From Phocoena phocoena (taxonomy: Eukaryota; Chordata; Mammalia; Artiodactyla; Phocoenidae), in contig NC_089235.1 of assembly GCF_963924675.1 (NCBI RefSeq), forward strand, positions 57,648,520 to 57,712,519: a stretch of DNA of 64,000 nt, in the 5' to 3' direction. Under the pieces are notes generated by a model. It saw only the letters and a list, made by a program, of their open reading frames with translations, had not been told where the DNA came from and did not search any database. A program made the translations under genes and the position numbers. Shown here in pieces: positions 1-11,337 of this stretch (positions within the stretch are counted from its first letter, which is position 1; every line of letters starts with the position of its first letter).

Positions 1-1150
1 GACCACAGCCTACCCACAGTGGACATGCACTTGAGCAAAAAAAAATAAGCATTGGTGAGCTACTAAGACCCAGTCCTTAAGAAGGCATGGATTATTTTGG
101 AGCTGAAAGTAGTTTAATAAAGTTCAAAGCAAAGATGTGTATATAGTGAGAAGAGGAAGGAGAGATGATGAAGGGTGTGTGGAGGGGGTAAAGGAGATGG
201 TGGGGGAGATTGGCAGGAACCTAGTTAAGGGACTTCTATCTCATGTCAAAGACTTAAGCTTTAATTCTGAAAGCTATAGTCTTAAGAGAAAGAATCTTGT
301 GATCAGATTAGGTTCTTAAAAGTGAAACTCTAGCAGCACTGTTTTGGTAAATAGATTGAAGGGGAAAAGAGACTGGAAGCTGAGAAACTAAATAAGAAGC
401 TATTTAATAATTTTATTCTCTAAGGGTTTTCCAGATATAGTCTCTCTGATCGCCACTCCTTGCACATACCTGCCACCTTACTCTTGTCATTTCTTTATCT
501 GCTGACCAGTAATATTTTGCAGTTTCTTAAGACAGCTAGAGTAACTCAGTCCCAAACCATGAATTCTGAGTTATATCTGACTCAAAGTTTTTCTCAGTAA
601 ATGGTGGAACGACTCTGCTCCACCAAAGCCAACTTATAGAATACTTTCCTTTGGTTTTGCCAGGTCAGTTGACTAAAGGAATGTCTATGTAATAAAGAAA
701 GTCCAGAGAAATACAAGGAATATTGTATTAGCATCAACACATAAGGAAACAAAAAAACAAGAAAGCCTGAACTTTGAGAGGTCTGTCTTTGCTTCTGCAG
801 CTGCCTTGGTGTCATGCTCCATATGTCATTTTTTCATTTCACTTTAAACATAAGCTCTGCAGTCTGGGCAGGGATCTCTAAAGGCAAGTGTCACCATTAA
901 GGAAATTCACTTTGTGTTGTTGCCAGAGGGTGATCCAGGGACTTGGAATCTGGAAACTGCTCTTCTGTCCTCCTGGAGTCCCTAATCTTCTTGATCTCCT
1001 TTTGGTTGTAATCTACTTGAAAGCAGAGAACACGTGACTCTGTTACCCTTCTGAGGAACCTGGATATTAAGACATTTTCTTACAAGAGCAAGCAGAGAGA
1101 AGGAAATTGAAATTGAGTCTATGTTGGCTCAAATTTCAAGGATCTTCTAG
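1..1150. other. unassigned non-coding sequence
   Basis: I recognise no gene, RNA or named repeat here. Short open frames on both strands have no family resemblance and no supporting context. The composition is ordinary for mammalian intergenic DNA. Confidence 0.5.
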
Positions 1151-1154
1151 AACA

Positions 1155-1450
1155 GTGTTTCTTAAGCTGTTTGTGGTAAAAGACCAAGTTTATTTCCACC
1201 ATCAGTAATCTATCATGGAGCAATACCTTTGTAAAACACAACAAAATTAATTATCAGAGAAATAATAACCAAAAAAACAGCAAATACAAGTCTAGATCTT
1301 TTAGATTCAACAGACACAAAATTACTCTCTGAAATTTCTATAATAATGTACAAATATTTAATTACAATTTTTGTATTAATATTGTTATAGACTGGAAAAA
1401 AGTTCACAGGCAAGAATTGCTTTAGAACCACATTTTCCATAGAATAATAA
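1155..1450. mobile_element. possible decayed hAT-type DNA transposon
   Basis: The left edge reads like a hAT/Charlie terminus (cagtgtttcttaagctg). The right part carries the reverse-complement motif agaaccaca near 1425. No 8-bp target duplication is clear and the inside is very AT-rich. The 112-residue minus-strand frame across it does not look like a transposase. This is a weak call from terminal resemblance only. Confidence 0.25.
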
Positions 1451-1952
1451 AAGAATAATAGAATCGTATTTAACATATTTTGTAGTACAGGTAAAAATGT
1501 CAAACATGGAGGCAAATTGTAAAACCAGCCATCTAAAGACAGTGACAACATTATTAATTCTCTCTTATTAAACTCTCCATTCTGAAGTCCCTACTGCCTT
1601 GTGGACATTTAATTTAGAATGAGTCACTGGTCATGTTTTATCAAAATAATGTGTTAAAAACAGTACCCCAATTTAATTCTCTTTAATTCCTGAAAATTTT
1701 ATACTCATTCTTATATAATTTGTTCATACTGAGAAAATATTGAAAATGAAGAAAAACTGGTATCTAAAATAAAAGAATTCCAGTCTACGAAATAGGATAA
1801 GTAAACCAAACTCTCTCTTTAAAATTTTTATGAAAGCACCTGAGTTCCTAAAAGCAAAGGGTTGAATAACTAATTGGGCTTGATTAGACAAATAAGATTA
1901 ATAATAAGATTTGAGCTCTTGTCAGAATTCTAATATTGCATCTCTTGGGATT

Positions 1953-1995
1953 GGCTATTGTACTTGTACTTGTACTGGCTATTGTACTTGTACTT
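1953..1995. repeat. short tandem duplication
   Basis: The unit beginning ggctattgtacttgtact occurs twice in direct succession, with an internal gtactt sub-repeat. It looks like local replication slippage in non-coding DNA. Confidence 0.8.
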
Positions 1996-2213
1996 AAATT
2001 ATGAAAACTGTTGTATCACATTTTGCTCTTATTTATCTCTAGAGAGACTCTCTAAGCCAAGATATTAGCAGCATTTCAAGTAATGGCATGTAAAGATACA
2101 TCATAACCTTTACCGATATTAAAACATTAATGATAATATTTGCAGCATTATGTCTATTTTTCCTCCGGAATGCTGACAACACTACTAGCAGCAGCAGTTA
2201 AAGCACTGGAGGA

Positions 2214-2557
2214 GGGACTTCCCTGGTGGCACAGTGGCTAAGAATCCGCCTGCCAATGCAGGGGACACAGTTTCGAGCTCTGGTCCCCGAAGATCCCACA
2301 GGCTGCGGAGCAACTAAGCCCGTGTGCCACAACTACTGAGCCTGTGCTCTAGAGCCTGCAAGCCACAACTACTGAAGCCCGCATGCCACAACTACCAAAG
2401 CCCACGCGCCTAGAGCCCGTGCTCCGCAACAAGAGAAGCCACCGCAGTGAGAAGCCCGCGTGCCACAACGAAGAGTAGCCTCCGCTCACCGCAACTAGAG
2501 AAAGCCCACGGGCAGCATGAAGACCCAACACAGCCAAAAATAAATAAAGTTTTTAAA
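2214..2557 (+). mobile_element. long CHR-type SINE (cetartiodactyl, tRNA-derived)
   Basis: The element starts with the typical CHR head (gggacttccctggtggcaca), a tRNA-like part with A-box and B-box equivalents. A long body follows, with repeated ccacaactact-type blocks, and it ends in an AATAAA-containing A-rich tail. It is bounded by a perfect 14-bp target duplication, aaagcactggagga, at 2200-2213 and 2558-2571. This is the long (~340 bp) subtype. Minus-strand reading frames across it are repeat sequence, not genes. Confidence 0.93.
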
Positions 2558-2571
2558 AAAGCACTGGAGGA

Positions 2572-4262
2572 AATATAATTAAATTTCTCCACTGAGAAAC
2601 CTCAAATGGATCCCAAGCCTTCCACAGGAATGGTAATAATGTATTTCAACATGTTATTTATCCCACGTAATCATTTCTCATGAAGTTTAACGATGGCTGT
2701 GTTTATAAATAACATCTGGTAAATATGCTTTTAAGATACAAATAGAGTTATGAAGCTGACTACTAGCAAAAAGCCTGGCAGATGTTAATATACCCTTCAA
2801 GATTTCTGTGTAAAAGGATGCACTTTGTATGATCACAGAATAAGAATGGGATGGGATAAGGATAAGTAGTGGTCCTCTGGGTTGTGCTAGGAAGATAATC
2901 TACAAACTTTCGTCTGGTAATAAACAACGTCCTGGTAAGAGAGCATGTGGTATTTAGGGCTGCAGAAGGCTTTTCACTTCACTACAGGAGCTACTGCTGA
3001 GCAAAGGGATGCTCAATCCTCTAAACTTTATCATAGAAAAATAAATTAAAAATAGATAAGAAAATAACAGCAACATGAACAAGAGAATACCTGTGGAGTG
3101 AAAATGTGTTAACTCCCTTGGAGGAATTCAGTAACAGGCAAGTTCGTCTTTTTGTAAAAAAGCTGCTTCATACTGGGCCTCCAGGGGTTGTTTGTTCATA
3201 TGCCAGGGCACCTGCTATTAATTTCTTACATCCCATTTCAGGAAGAACAATTCCTCTTTATGTTTCCCTCACCTCTTACATCATGTTCTTGCAAGAACAT
3301 CTAAAAATAAGGCAAGACAGAGAGCTAAGATGCAGAGTTTTTTTTAACAAAAATTCTATGTTAGTACACACCCCACCCCCAATTTTTTTATATGAAAAGT
3401 TTCAAAAGTAACTTCAGTAAAAAGTTATTCATTGATCAAGCCATAAAGCTAGTAGGTGGTTGGGTCAGAACACAAATTTCAATCAGTCAGATTTCAAAGC
3501 TCATCCATATAATCAATTTTTTATAAACAAATAGAAAGTCTGCTTAAAAAGCATCTTCATACATGTTTCTTTAATTAAGCCATTTAATAGTAGCCTGTTA
3601 CAATAGAAAACATAATTTTGTTTAGCCTTACATTTTATAGGCTAAAGGTGTCATTTCCTTTAGCCTACTTTTGAAGAATAGTTACCTTGGAAAATGAGTT
3701 TGACACTTTCTCTCATTGCCACACCACCCCTGACATTCAACTCTGGATGGCATTTTCTTCATGCAAAAACATATCCTCTGTGGAACAGTTCCTCAAAATG
3801 TTCCTTTCTAATTTGGCTCATTGGAGGGAAGATTTTTAACCAGTGCATTTGTTTCTGATATGGAGACACATCAGAATCAATACTGAAAAAGCAGATGGCT
3901 GGAGGAATTACACACACCATAAGGGAGTCTCTCGTCTTTGCAGGACACACACATGGTAGTGAATACATAACACATAAGGGACAATGTCATGGCATTTTGA
4001 AGCAAAAGCCAGAGCCACAGGTTGGAGAAAGAATCTTTATGCTGTCTGAAAAGCATTTTTCCTCCAGGGGCTGGTTTTACCTTTGAAGCAATCTTTCCTG
4101 TCATTATTTCGGTCATTTGCTACTAAATCTGTTGTCCAACTTTGACAAAAATTTAAAGAAAGTGTAAGAAAAAATTTTCAATCAAGTGCATCTGATTAAT
4201 CATCAGAAAATTGGTATGGATAAACTACTTTACTATAAAACGTTTTCCTGTTATGTGGCTCT
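2572..4262. other. unassigned sequence with a possible MIR scrap
   Basis: Mostly unrecognised AT-rich DNA. Around 3430-3510 there is a MIR-like stretch in minus orientation (ctagtaggtggttgggtcag). Overlapping short frames on both strands at 3759-4116 resemble no family I know. No gene is supported. Confidence 0.4.
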
Positions 4263-4912
4263 TGACCTAAAACAAATAGACTGCCTGATACTTCTCCAGT
4301 GAAAATGGGTTTATTTGGGATCAGCAGAGAATTGCAGTTCGAGGTTTGCAACCATGGTGAGCCACATGCAAGTCCCTACATGACAAGGGAAGGAGGATGC
4401 TTTTTTTAAAAATAAATTTATTTGTTTTATTTTATTATTTATTTTTGGCTGCATTGGGTCTTCATTGCCGTGTGCGGGCTTTCTCTAGTTGCGGTGAGCA
4501 AGGGCTACTCTTCATTGTAGTGCCGGGCTTCTCATTGCGGTGGCTTCTCATTGTTGAGGAGCACAAGCTCTAGGCACGTGGGCTTCAGTAGTTGTGGCAA
4601 ACGGGCTTATTTGCTCTGTGGCATGTGGGATCTTCCCGGGCCAGGGCTCGAACCTGTGTCCCCTGTACTGGCAGGTGGATTCTTAACCGCTGTGCCACCA
4701 GGGAAGCCGGAGGATGCTTTAATAGAAAGGAAAAGGAAATTGGGAGGGCTATAGTAAACCAAGAGTCCATGGCTTTTCATTGGCTGAGTCCTTGGAGGAA
4801 AGGAATCTTTCTTTTTCCTGTTGGGCTCTGCTATCATCACAGGGTGTGAGAGCCCCCCCTTCTGGTCTCCTAACTCTATTTAATTGAAATTTCCCTTTAT
4901 TTTTATTTTATA
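4263..4912 (-). repeat. ERV 3' LTR, split by a SINE
   Basis: The LTR halves 4263-4401 and 4719-4912 align with the 5' LTR at 11338-11668, giving about 333 bp without the insert. The end next to the polypurine tract is AT-rich and diverged, so that boundary is approximate. Confidence 0.85.
4402..4708 (-). mobile_element. long CHR-type SINE inside the ERV LTR
   Basis: Read on the minus strand it starts with ggcttccctggtggcacagc and ends in an A-rich tail with AATAAA-like repeats. A perfect 10-bp target duplication, ggaggatgct, occurs at 4392-4401 and 4709-4718. This is the long subtype also seen at 2214 and 14456. It inserted after the provirus. Confidence 0.93.
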
Positions 4913-4924
4913 TTTCCCCCTTTT
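4913..4924 (-). other. ERV polypurine tract
   Basis: On the minus strand AAAAGGGGGAAA lies immediately before the 3' LTR, the expected place for plus-strand priming in reverse transcription. Confidence 0.75.
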
Positions 4925-5257
4925 GATCAAGAACTTTCTCTGAAAGCATCACTGATCAAGAGTCAGGTTTTCTAGTGTTAGTGGCTCTTTGTCCCTCAAA
5001 GCCAGTGAGGACATTTCCTAGGTGTAGTGTCTCATGTTAAAGGGAAAGTGCCCAGACTGGAAGCCTACTGAGGTCACATTCAAGTAACATGGAAGGATAG
5101 GAGGCATAACTCTCAGGAGCTAAAGTTCTTATGTTATCAAGATCATAGACATTGGAGATCATTTGAAAGGTTATGTCATCATCAAAATTTTGATGACAAA
5201 CTTCCAGTAGACCTGTTGGATACCTTGGGAAAGCTGTCTCATCAGATGTCACCTGCT

Positions 5258-6019
5258 TCAATTCTGGGAAGTTTCAATTCTAGGAGTCAAGTGCATTGGG
5301 TATCCTGTGACTACCTCAAAGGGTGAGATTTTATGAGTTCCAAAAAGGGTGGATCTGAGATTTAGAAGGAACAATGGCAGTGCTTTTGGACAAGGTATTT
5401 GGAGGGCCTCTACAAATTTTTCCATTTGCATCTTAGGGTGGTTAGTGCAGTGAAAGTGTTGTAAAACCGGCCAAATGATACAGACTTGTCTAACTACCCG
5501 GCCAGTAAAATGGGTCCTCAATCACTATGAAGTTTGAGAGGAGTTCCCCATGTAGAAATAATCTTTTCCAAAAAAAAAAGACTTTAGCCACAGAAGAAGC
5601 AGTAACCTGTTTGAAAGGGAAGGTTTCAGACCAGTATGAAAACATACAGACGATCACTAAAATATATTGATATCCATGACACATAGGAATTTGTACAAAA
5701 TCCATTTGACAGACCTTGAATTGTCCATTAGGCAGTTTAAAATGTCTGAGAACAGTTCAAACAGGCTTTTCTGGGTTGTATTTCAAGCAAGTGGGATGAG
5801 TAGGTAGGCAATTTCTGTGACCTTATTAATGGTCCCCCACCAATACTGATTCATTTGGTCAGTTGACCAATAGTTTAATACATGTACAGTAGTGAGGAGA
5901 GGAAATTTTAGAGTCTCTCGTAGAACTGGGTTGTTATTTGGTCCAAACCAGACCTTTCTCTTTTTATCAAACCAACAATTGCTGAATTTCCAATCATGTT
6001 TTTCCTCTTCTGAGGTCAA
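5258..6019 (-). pseudogene. pol: ERV integrase remnant
   Basis: Three minus-strand frames follow each other. Frame 5783-6019 holds the N-terminal region (CWFDKKRKVWFGPNNNPVL and LKFPLLTTVHVLNYW). Frame 5490-5705 holds the start of the catalytic core (MDFVQIPMCHGYQYILVIVC). Frame 5258-5521 continues the core (THFTGRVVRQVC, then FVEALQIPCPKALPL). Breaks between them and a degraded stretch where the second catalytic Asp belongs make it non-functional. The order and strand match the rest of the provirus. Confidence 0.85.
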
Positions 6020-6589
6020 CTGTTGGATTTCTCTAGTCAGTTTTTTTTAAATGATCATTTTAGGAAACATCCCTTTAGACAATGACAGAGGTTTGGCCTC
6101 TGTTGGTCTCTTTAGTGACAGCATTCCTCATGGAAATATGAGCAAGGTAGTTTCCCTTAGCTTCCAGAGACAAGTTTAGAGCGTCCCAGAATTTTAAGAA
6201 CAGCTCAAGTGTCAGGTAAAAGTACTGTATCTAATAATTTCTGATCACAGGGACCATTTTAAATTTTAATTCCACTGGAAGTAAGGAAGCCGTTTGTGTC
6301 CCTGATATTCCAAAATCATGAGCTACTCCAAAAGCACATATATTATCACTATAAATATTGGTCTTTGGATAAAGTACAAGCTTGTGCAAGAGTGTAAAAT
6401 TCAGCCTATTGGGATGAAGTATCCACAGGTAAAGATGCTACCTAAACAGCATCCGGAGTTGCAATGGAATGCTCAGCACAATATTTATAATATCAACTTT
6501 TGAATAAGAAACCATCAGTGAACCATGAGAAGTCAGCATTACCCAAGTAATCTCCTGAAGGTCATCACGAGGAGTCAGGAGGTGGTCCA

Positions 6590-6973
6590 TCTGTGTTAAG
6601 CAGTCATGAGGAAATTCATCGGTGATGGAGGGGAAAAAGCAGCAAGGTTAAGGTTATTACAAAATAAAACAGTTACGTGAGGAGTAGTTAAAAGGACTTT
6701 ATAGGAGGTGAGGTGGCTGACTGAGAAGCATTGAGTGTGATGAGAATTGGGGAGAGCTTCTACTGCATGATGTACAACAGTGGTTAAAGGTGATCCCACA
6801 ATGATTTTTTCGGTGGTCTTAACCAAAATGGCAGTGACTGTAATGGCTCTAAGGCAAAGGGGTTATACACACATCACAGAGTCCAGCTGCCAACTGTAAT
6901 TACCTTATGGGTCAATGGTGGTCCTCATGTTTTAGGGTGAGTATTCCAAGGGCATTCCCTTCCTTTTCATATA
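6590..6973 (-). pseudogene. pol: ERV RT-connection/RNase H remnant
   Basis: The minus-strand frame 6596-6826 contains HHAVEALPNSHHTQCFSVSH followed by LTSYKVLL. This resembles the connection region between RT and RNase H of class I ERVs. It lies between the RT and integrase remnants in the expected order, and the Tigger-type MITE separates it from RT. The RNase H core toward 6020 is too decayed to trace. Confidence 0.65.
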
Positions 6974-7446
6974 AAAGCATACCTCATTTTATTCCACTTT
7001 GCTCTATTCCACTTCACAGATACTATGTTTTTTGTTTTTTTTTTTCAAATTGAAGGTTTGGAGCAACCCTGTGTCAAGCAAGTCTATTGGTGCCATTTTT
7101 CCAATAGCATTTGCTCACTATTTGTCTCTGTGTAACATTTTGGTAATTCTCTCAATATTTAAAATTTTTATTATTATTACATTTGTTATGGTGATCTATA
7201 ATCAGTGATCTTTGATGTTACTATTGTAATTGTTTGGGCACTTTTTAGCAATAAAGTATTTTAAAATTAAGGTATGTGCATTGTTTTTTAGAGATAATGC
7301 TATCGCATACTTAATAGACTACAGTATAGTGTAAACATAATTTCTATAGTACTGGGAAACCAACAAATTTGTGTGACTTACTTTGTGGTATTCACTTTAT
7401 TGCAGTGGCCTGGTACCCAGCCTGCTATTTCTTCAAGGGATGCTGG
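6974..7446 (+). mobile_element. Tigger1-derived MITE nested in ERV pol
   Basis: The element keeps both ends of Tigger1 with the transposase deleted. Its left part matches the Tigger1 terminus (gcatacctcattttattcca) and internal blocks such as gatctttgatgttactattg. Its right part reads toward the opposite terminus (ccagcatccc on the minus strand). TA dinucleotides at 6972-6973 and 7447-7448 fit the TA target of Tc1/mariner-pogo elements. It interrupts the ERV pol gene, so it is younger than the provirus. Confidence 0.85.
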
Positions 7447-7449
7447 TAC

Positions 7450-8480
7450 AAAATGGAAAAAGGTAATCTGATATTTGGGATACCCGAAAGCAGATGAGCT
7501 CATCAAACTCTTAAGACTTTAAAAGCTATGTTGTCTGGTTTTTCTGATAAAATTGGGTTTGGTTGTTACTGTTTAGCAAAAAATAAAGAGATTTGGCTGA
7601 AAGAAAGAAATTTGGAATCCAATTTTGGCAACTAGCCCAAGAAAACCTCAAGGTCGGTACTTATTTTGGGGTTTGGGGAAACTTAGGACACCGTGAAGCC
7701 TGCCTGGATCTGGGTGTAGACCTTGTTCTGATATCAGATGCCCTAAATATCAAACCTGGGTTTGGGCAAACTACAATTTTTCTTTGGCCAGTTTATGCCC
7801 CTTTAAGGCTAAAAGCTTCAGCAAATGGATGCTGACATCCTGTGAAGAGGCTTGAGAAGGAGAGCAAAGAAGCAAATTATCCACATATTACCACAAAAGC
7901 AGGAGTGTGGATATATCCCTGGGTGCAATTTATATCACCCAGATCAGCCTCCAGGATTTGTGAGAAATAACAAGGACTCTCAGTAAAACTCTGAGGTATT
8001 ACTGTCAAGGTGAATTATTTCTTCCCAAATGAAGACCAAAGGGTATTGGCTAGCTTCATCAATTGGAATACTAAAGAATGCAGTGTATATATCAATTACA
8101 GTAAAGAATTTACTTCCAGTGGGAATGGATGTTAGTAACGTAAGAGGGCTAGGAATGTAGGGTGTGAGGAATAGCAATGTTGCTTATTGCTCAGAAGCCA
8201 GGGACAAACCTCCACCCTTGGCCCTTATGTTGTCTCATTGGTAAATGAGAGTGTTACAAGGGCTAATATAAGAGATAATAAGGCCTTGAGACTTGTAATC
8301 TATGGGCTCTATTGCCTTGAAGGGCTTTGTTACTTATAGTGCATTGATTAATTCTAGGGAAAGCCTTTGAGAGATTTATTTGAATCTTGATGGAAGGTTC
8401 ACTGTGAATTTTGCCAATATCAGTTGTAGATTTCACCCCTAAGGAGGATAGTAGCTGATTCAATAGGGACAAAGGATCAG
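7450..8480 (-). pseudogene. pol: ERV reverse transcriptase remnant
   Basis: The minus-strand frame at 8263-8472 resembles the linker leading into RT. The frame at 7980-8177 carries the fingers/palm block with FFTVIDIYTAFFSIPIDEAS, which includes the first catalytic Asp region. The second catalytic box is at 7876-7887. It reads Tyr-Val-Asp-Asn where the family has Tyr-Val-Asp-Asp, and a stop codon lies immediately upstream at 7888-7890. The downstream part is cut by the MITE insertion at 7446. The enzyme is dead. Confidence 0.85.
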
Positions 8481-9419
8481 CGTTTCCAGAGTCAGCTCTA
8501 TTATCATCAGAGATGACAAAGATGTTAAAGGGTCATTGAATTTACCTAGTTGGTTACTTTGATGACTACTGTCAAATTCTATAAACATTTCCTTATTTTC
8601 GGAAAAAAACAATTCCAGCATGATACTTCTCTAAGAAGTCTTGGCCTAGTAAATGGATGGGGCGGAGGAACTATGGAGAAAAGGGTGTGCATTTCTCAAA
8701 GGGCCTAAATAAAAGGGAATAGATTCAAAGACAGGAACCTCTTTAAGGCTCGTTAGAGATCCCCACTATTTGAACTGCTGGATTACTTTGAGCTGGGGAG
8801 CTGTTTTATAGTAGAGTGATTGAGTACCAAGAGTGTCATGTTAGTGTCAGTTAGTACTGGGAGAGATTCATCCCCAATCTGGAGAAATGTTTCTCCAAGC
8901 TGACTTAGAGGGAGAATTGGGAAGAGGCCCTGTAGCTCCTCAGAACCCTGTCACTGAGAATTGGGAGGATGCTGGAAAGCCTGTGTTGATGAAAATTAAT
9001 CAGTCAATCTAAGAAAGAGTTAGAAAATTTTGTTTGAGCCAAATTTGAGGATTATAACCCAGGAAGAGCATCTTAGACAGCTCTGAAAATTGTTCTGCCT
9101 GTCAGAAGTCAAGACACAGTTTATATAAGTTTTTTGAGACAGGGCTGTACATCAAATGACAGTTTACATAATCCAGATCTAAGGGCTATTGTGGTGGGTC
9201 ATGGGACCCTTTACAAGATCAAGAAGGAATGTTATCTTTTAAGAAGTTGTCTTGTTGTTGCTGGGAGAATGTTGCCCTTTATGGTTAAGCAGGTATTCCT
9301 GCTGATGGGAGAGGTTCGGTATATGCATAATGCAGACACACAATGCCGTGGGGGAAGAGAGGAGAACAAAGAGCAGAGAAGAATTTTTATGTTTAAATTT
9401 TTCTTGTCTTGCCATAAAA

Positions 9420-10650
9420 TATGAATTCTATTTCACACCTGGTTAGGTGCCTGAAGCACTTAAATGTGTCACAGTCTCTTCCAATGTCCTGTCTCTTTTT
9501 TGCAATAATAGCAAAAACTAGGAGGGTTTTGCTTTCATTTAGGAGCCTTCATTTGCTAGAGTTGAAGATTAAGAATTTTGGTGATCTTCCCTTTAGCTGG
9601 TTTAACTAGAGTGGGAGACATGTGATTTGCCAGATGAACTAAAACTGGAGTGGACATACCTTCCCATTCCATCCTGCTTCTTTTTACTAGACAGGAAAAG
9701 TCTCAGTTCAACCCATTAATAAACAGAGTTAAAAGCTACCCCGGTCGAATCAACATCTGAAGGAAGATCTGTATTTTCTTTAGAAATAATTTAAAGTCAA
9801 TTATAATAGTCATGAACAGATTCATCAGATTTTTGTGTGCAAGACTGAATTTTGTTCCCGTTAACACCCTTTGGAAAAGCCCAAAGAATTGCTGGATGAA
9901 GTCACCCAATAATTGCTCAAGCCTGATCATATAATAATAAATCATCAGGTTGATCTCCTGGTTGGTTCTAGAGACATTCCAGGATTTTCCCAGTCGGCCG
10001 TTTTCATTCAATACTGGGACTGGCCTTCACCAACGAGTATAAGAGCTAGCTGATAAAGTCAGAGAAACTGGGTTGATACAGTTGAATGACTATATTAAAT
10101 TCCTCAGCAAGTCTGTGAGGATCTTCGATTACTTAGGGAACATCTTTGCACATGGCTCACGGTTCAGCTTTAGTCCAAGGAATATAGGAAATTAAGGGTT
10201 TCCAGATCCTCAGAAGGCTTAATTTTAAAGGGACAGGTTTTGATAAGTTCAGAGGAAAAGGGGAAGGGGAGAGTTTCAGAAAATAGGGGACATTTGGTGA
10301 AAGAATTGAGGGAATTGAGGTCATAAAGGAGGCATAGGCAGTGTAAAAGGAAAAGAGGGAAATGGTGCCAGAGGCAGCGTCTGGCCATGAAGAACTGAGG
10401 GGGAGAAACAAAATGGCACTGGAGATGGAGCTTGAAACAAAGAAGCCAAGGAAGAGCCTGAGGCTTCAGTAGCCATTTTGTCTTTCTTTAATTGTTTGTC
10501 TGCCTTAATTAATCTTAAAATCCCATTTGGCAGAGAGGCAATTTTAGACTCCTGATAACATTGGGAAGCCTCAAAATACCAATCGAAATAAGCATTCCAC
10601 TCAGTTCTGGAAATTTTTGAGCTATTACAGTCCAATTTGATTTTAAGAAA
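9420..10650 (-). pseudogene. gag: ERV gag remnant
   Basis: Minus-strand frames at 10321-10635, 10157-10411 and 9736-10011 lie where gag belongs, between the leader and pol. The first is rich in Lys/Glu then Pro, as in matrix and proline-rich linkers. The 9736-10011 frame looks like capsid. Near 9484-9513 is a degenerate nucleocapsid zinc knuckle with Cys-Tyr-Tyr-Cys and Gly-His-Trp. Its Cys-to-His spacing is one residue longer than the usual CX2CX4H, and the last Cys is lost to a stop or frameshift. Assignment rests on position and motif resemblance. The reading frame is broken many times. Confidence 0.6.
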
Positions 10651-11313
10651 ATTGTTTGAGATTTCAAGTTTCCCATAATGGCCATTGATATTCTAAATTG
10701 CCTTTGGTCCCATCAGTCCATTTAGTTAGAAAGGCACATGAGGAAGAATCTCAGTTATTAAACTTAAAATCGGCCAGAATCCCTGTATGTGTGTGTCAGG
10801 GGATGGGAGGAAAATGCCCTCAAAATAGGTAACTGAAATCCCACTCTCAGATTTTTCTCTATAGTAAAAGAATATTTTTCAAACATCTTACAGCTTAAAC
10901 AGCTGAGTTCAAACTGATTGCTAGCTAATACCAGCCACTTCTAAGAAAACAGCTTGGTCCTAGAGGAACCAGGCCAAAGGCTTTTCCAGCTAGTTTCCAA
11001 AAAATAGTTTCCTTCCATTGAAGAAATGGGTGAATGGCTTCTCAGCCAGCTTTGGTTGAAACTGTCTGATCTCAAAATCAGACCAAAGTGCCATAAGAGT
11101 TCTTACATACCAAAAAGATAAAAATCTTAAAATAGATTCTGAATAAAGCCTGGAAAGCTTAAAATGCAAAGAGGGTATGAGCTCAGATCGAGGAGAAAGA
11201 TATACTTTCAAACTCCAGGGTTGGCAAGAAAAGCAGTGAGTGACAATGGGCTTGGGTGTGAGTACCACACCTGTTTACTCACCGGTCCCAAAGCCATTGG
11301 GCGTCTTCTCTGA

Positions 11314-11331
11314 CCCCTGTCTGGGTTACCA
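11314..11331 (-). other. candidate retroviral primer-binding site
   Basis: Six bases downstream of the 5' LTR (minus strand) is TGGTAACCCAGACAGGGG. It begins with the TGG expected from pairing with a tRNA CCA end and is the right length. I cannot assign the matching tRNA with confidence, and the site may be mutated. The spacing is slightly longer than usual for gamma-type elements. Confidence 0.5.
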
Positions 11332-11337
11332 AAATGT

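Noticed and set aside
3106..3411. 101-residue plus-strand frame
   Set aside because: No recognisable domain, no promoter or splice context, and a length expected by chance in mammalian DNA.
3759..4116. Overlapping open frames on both strands as a hidden gene
   Set aside because: Overlapping chance frames. Neither has recognisable content.
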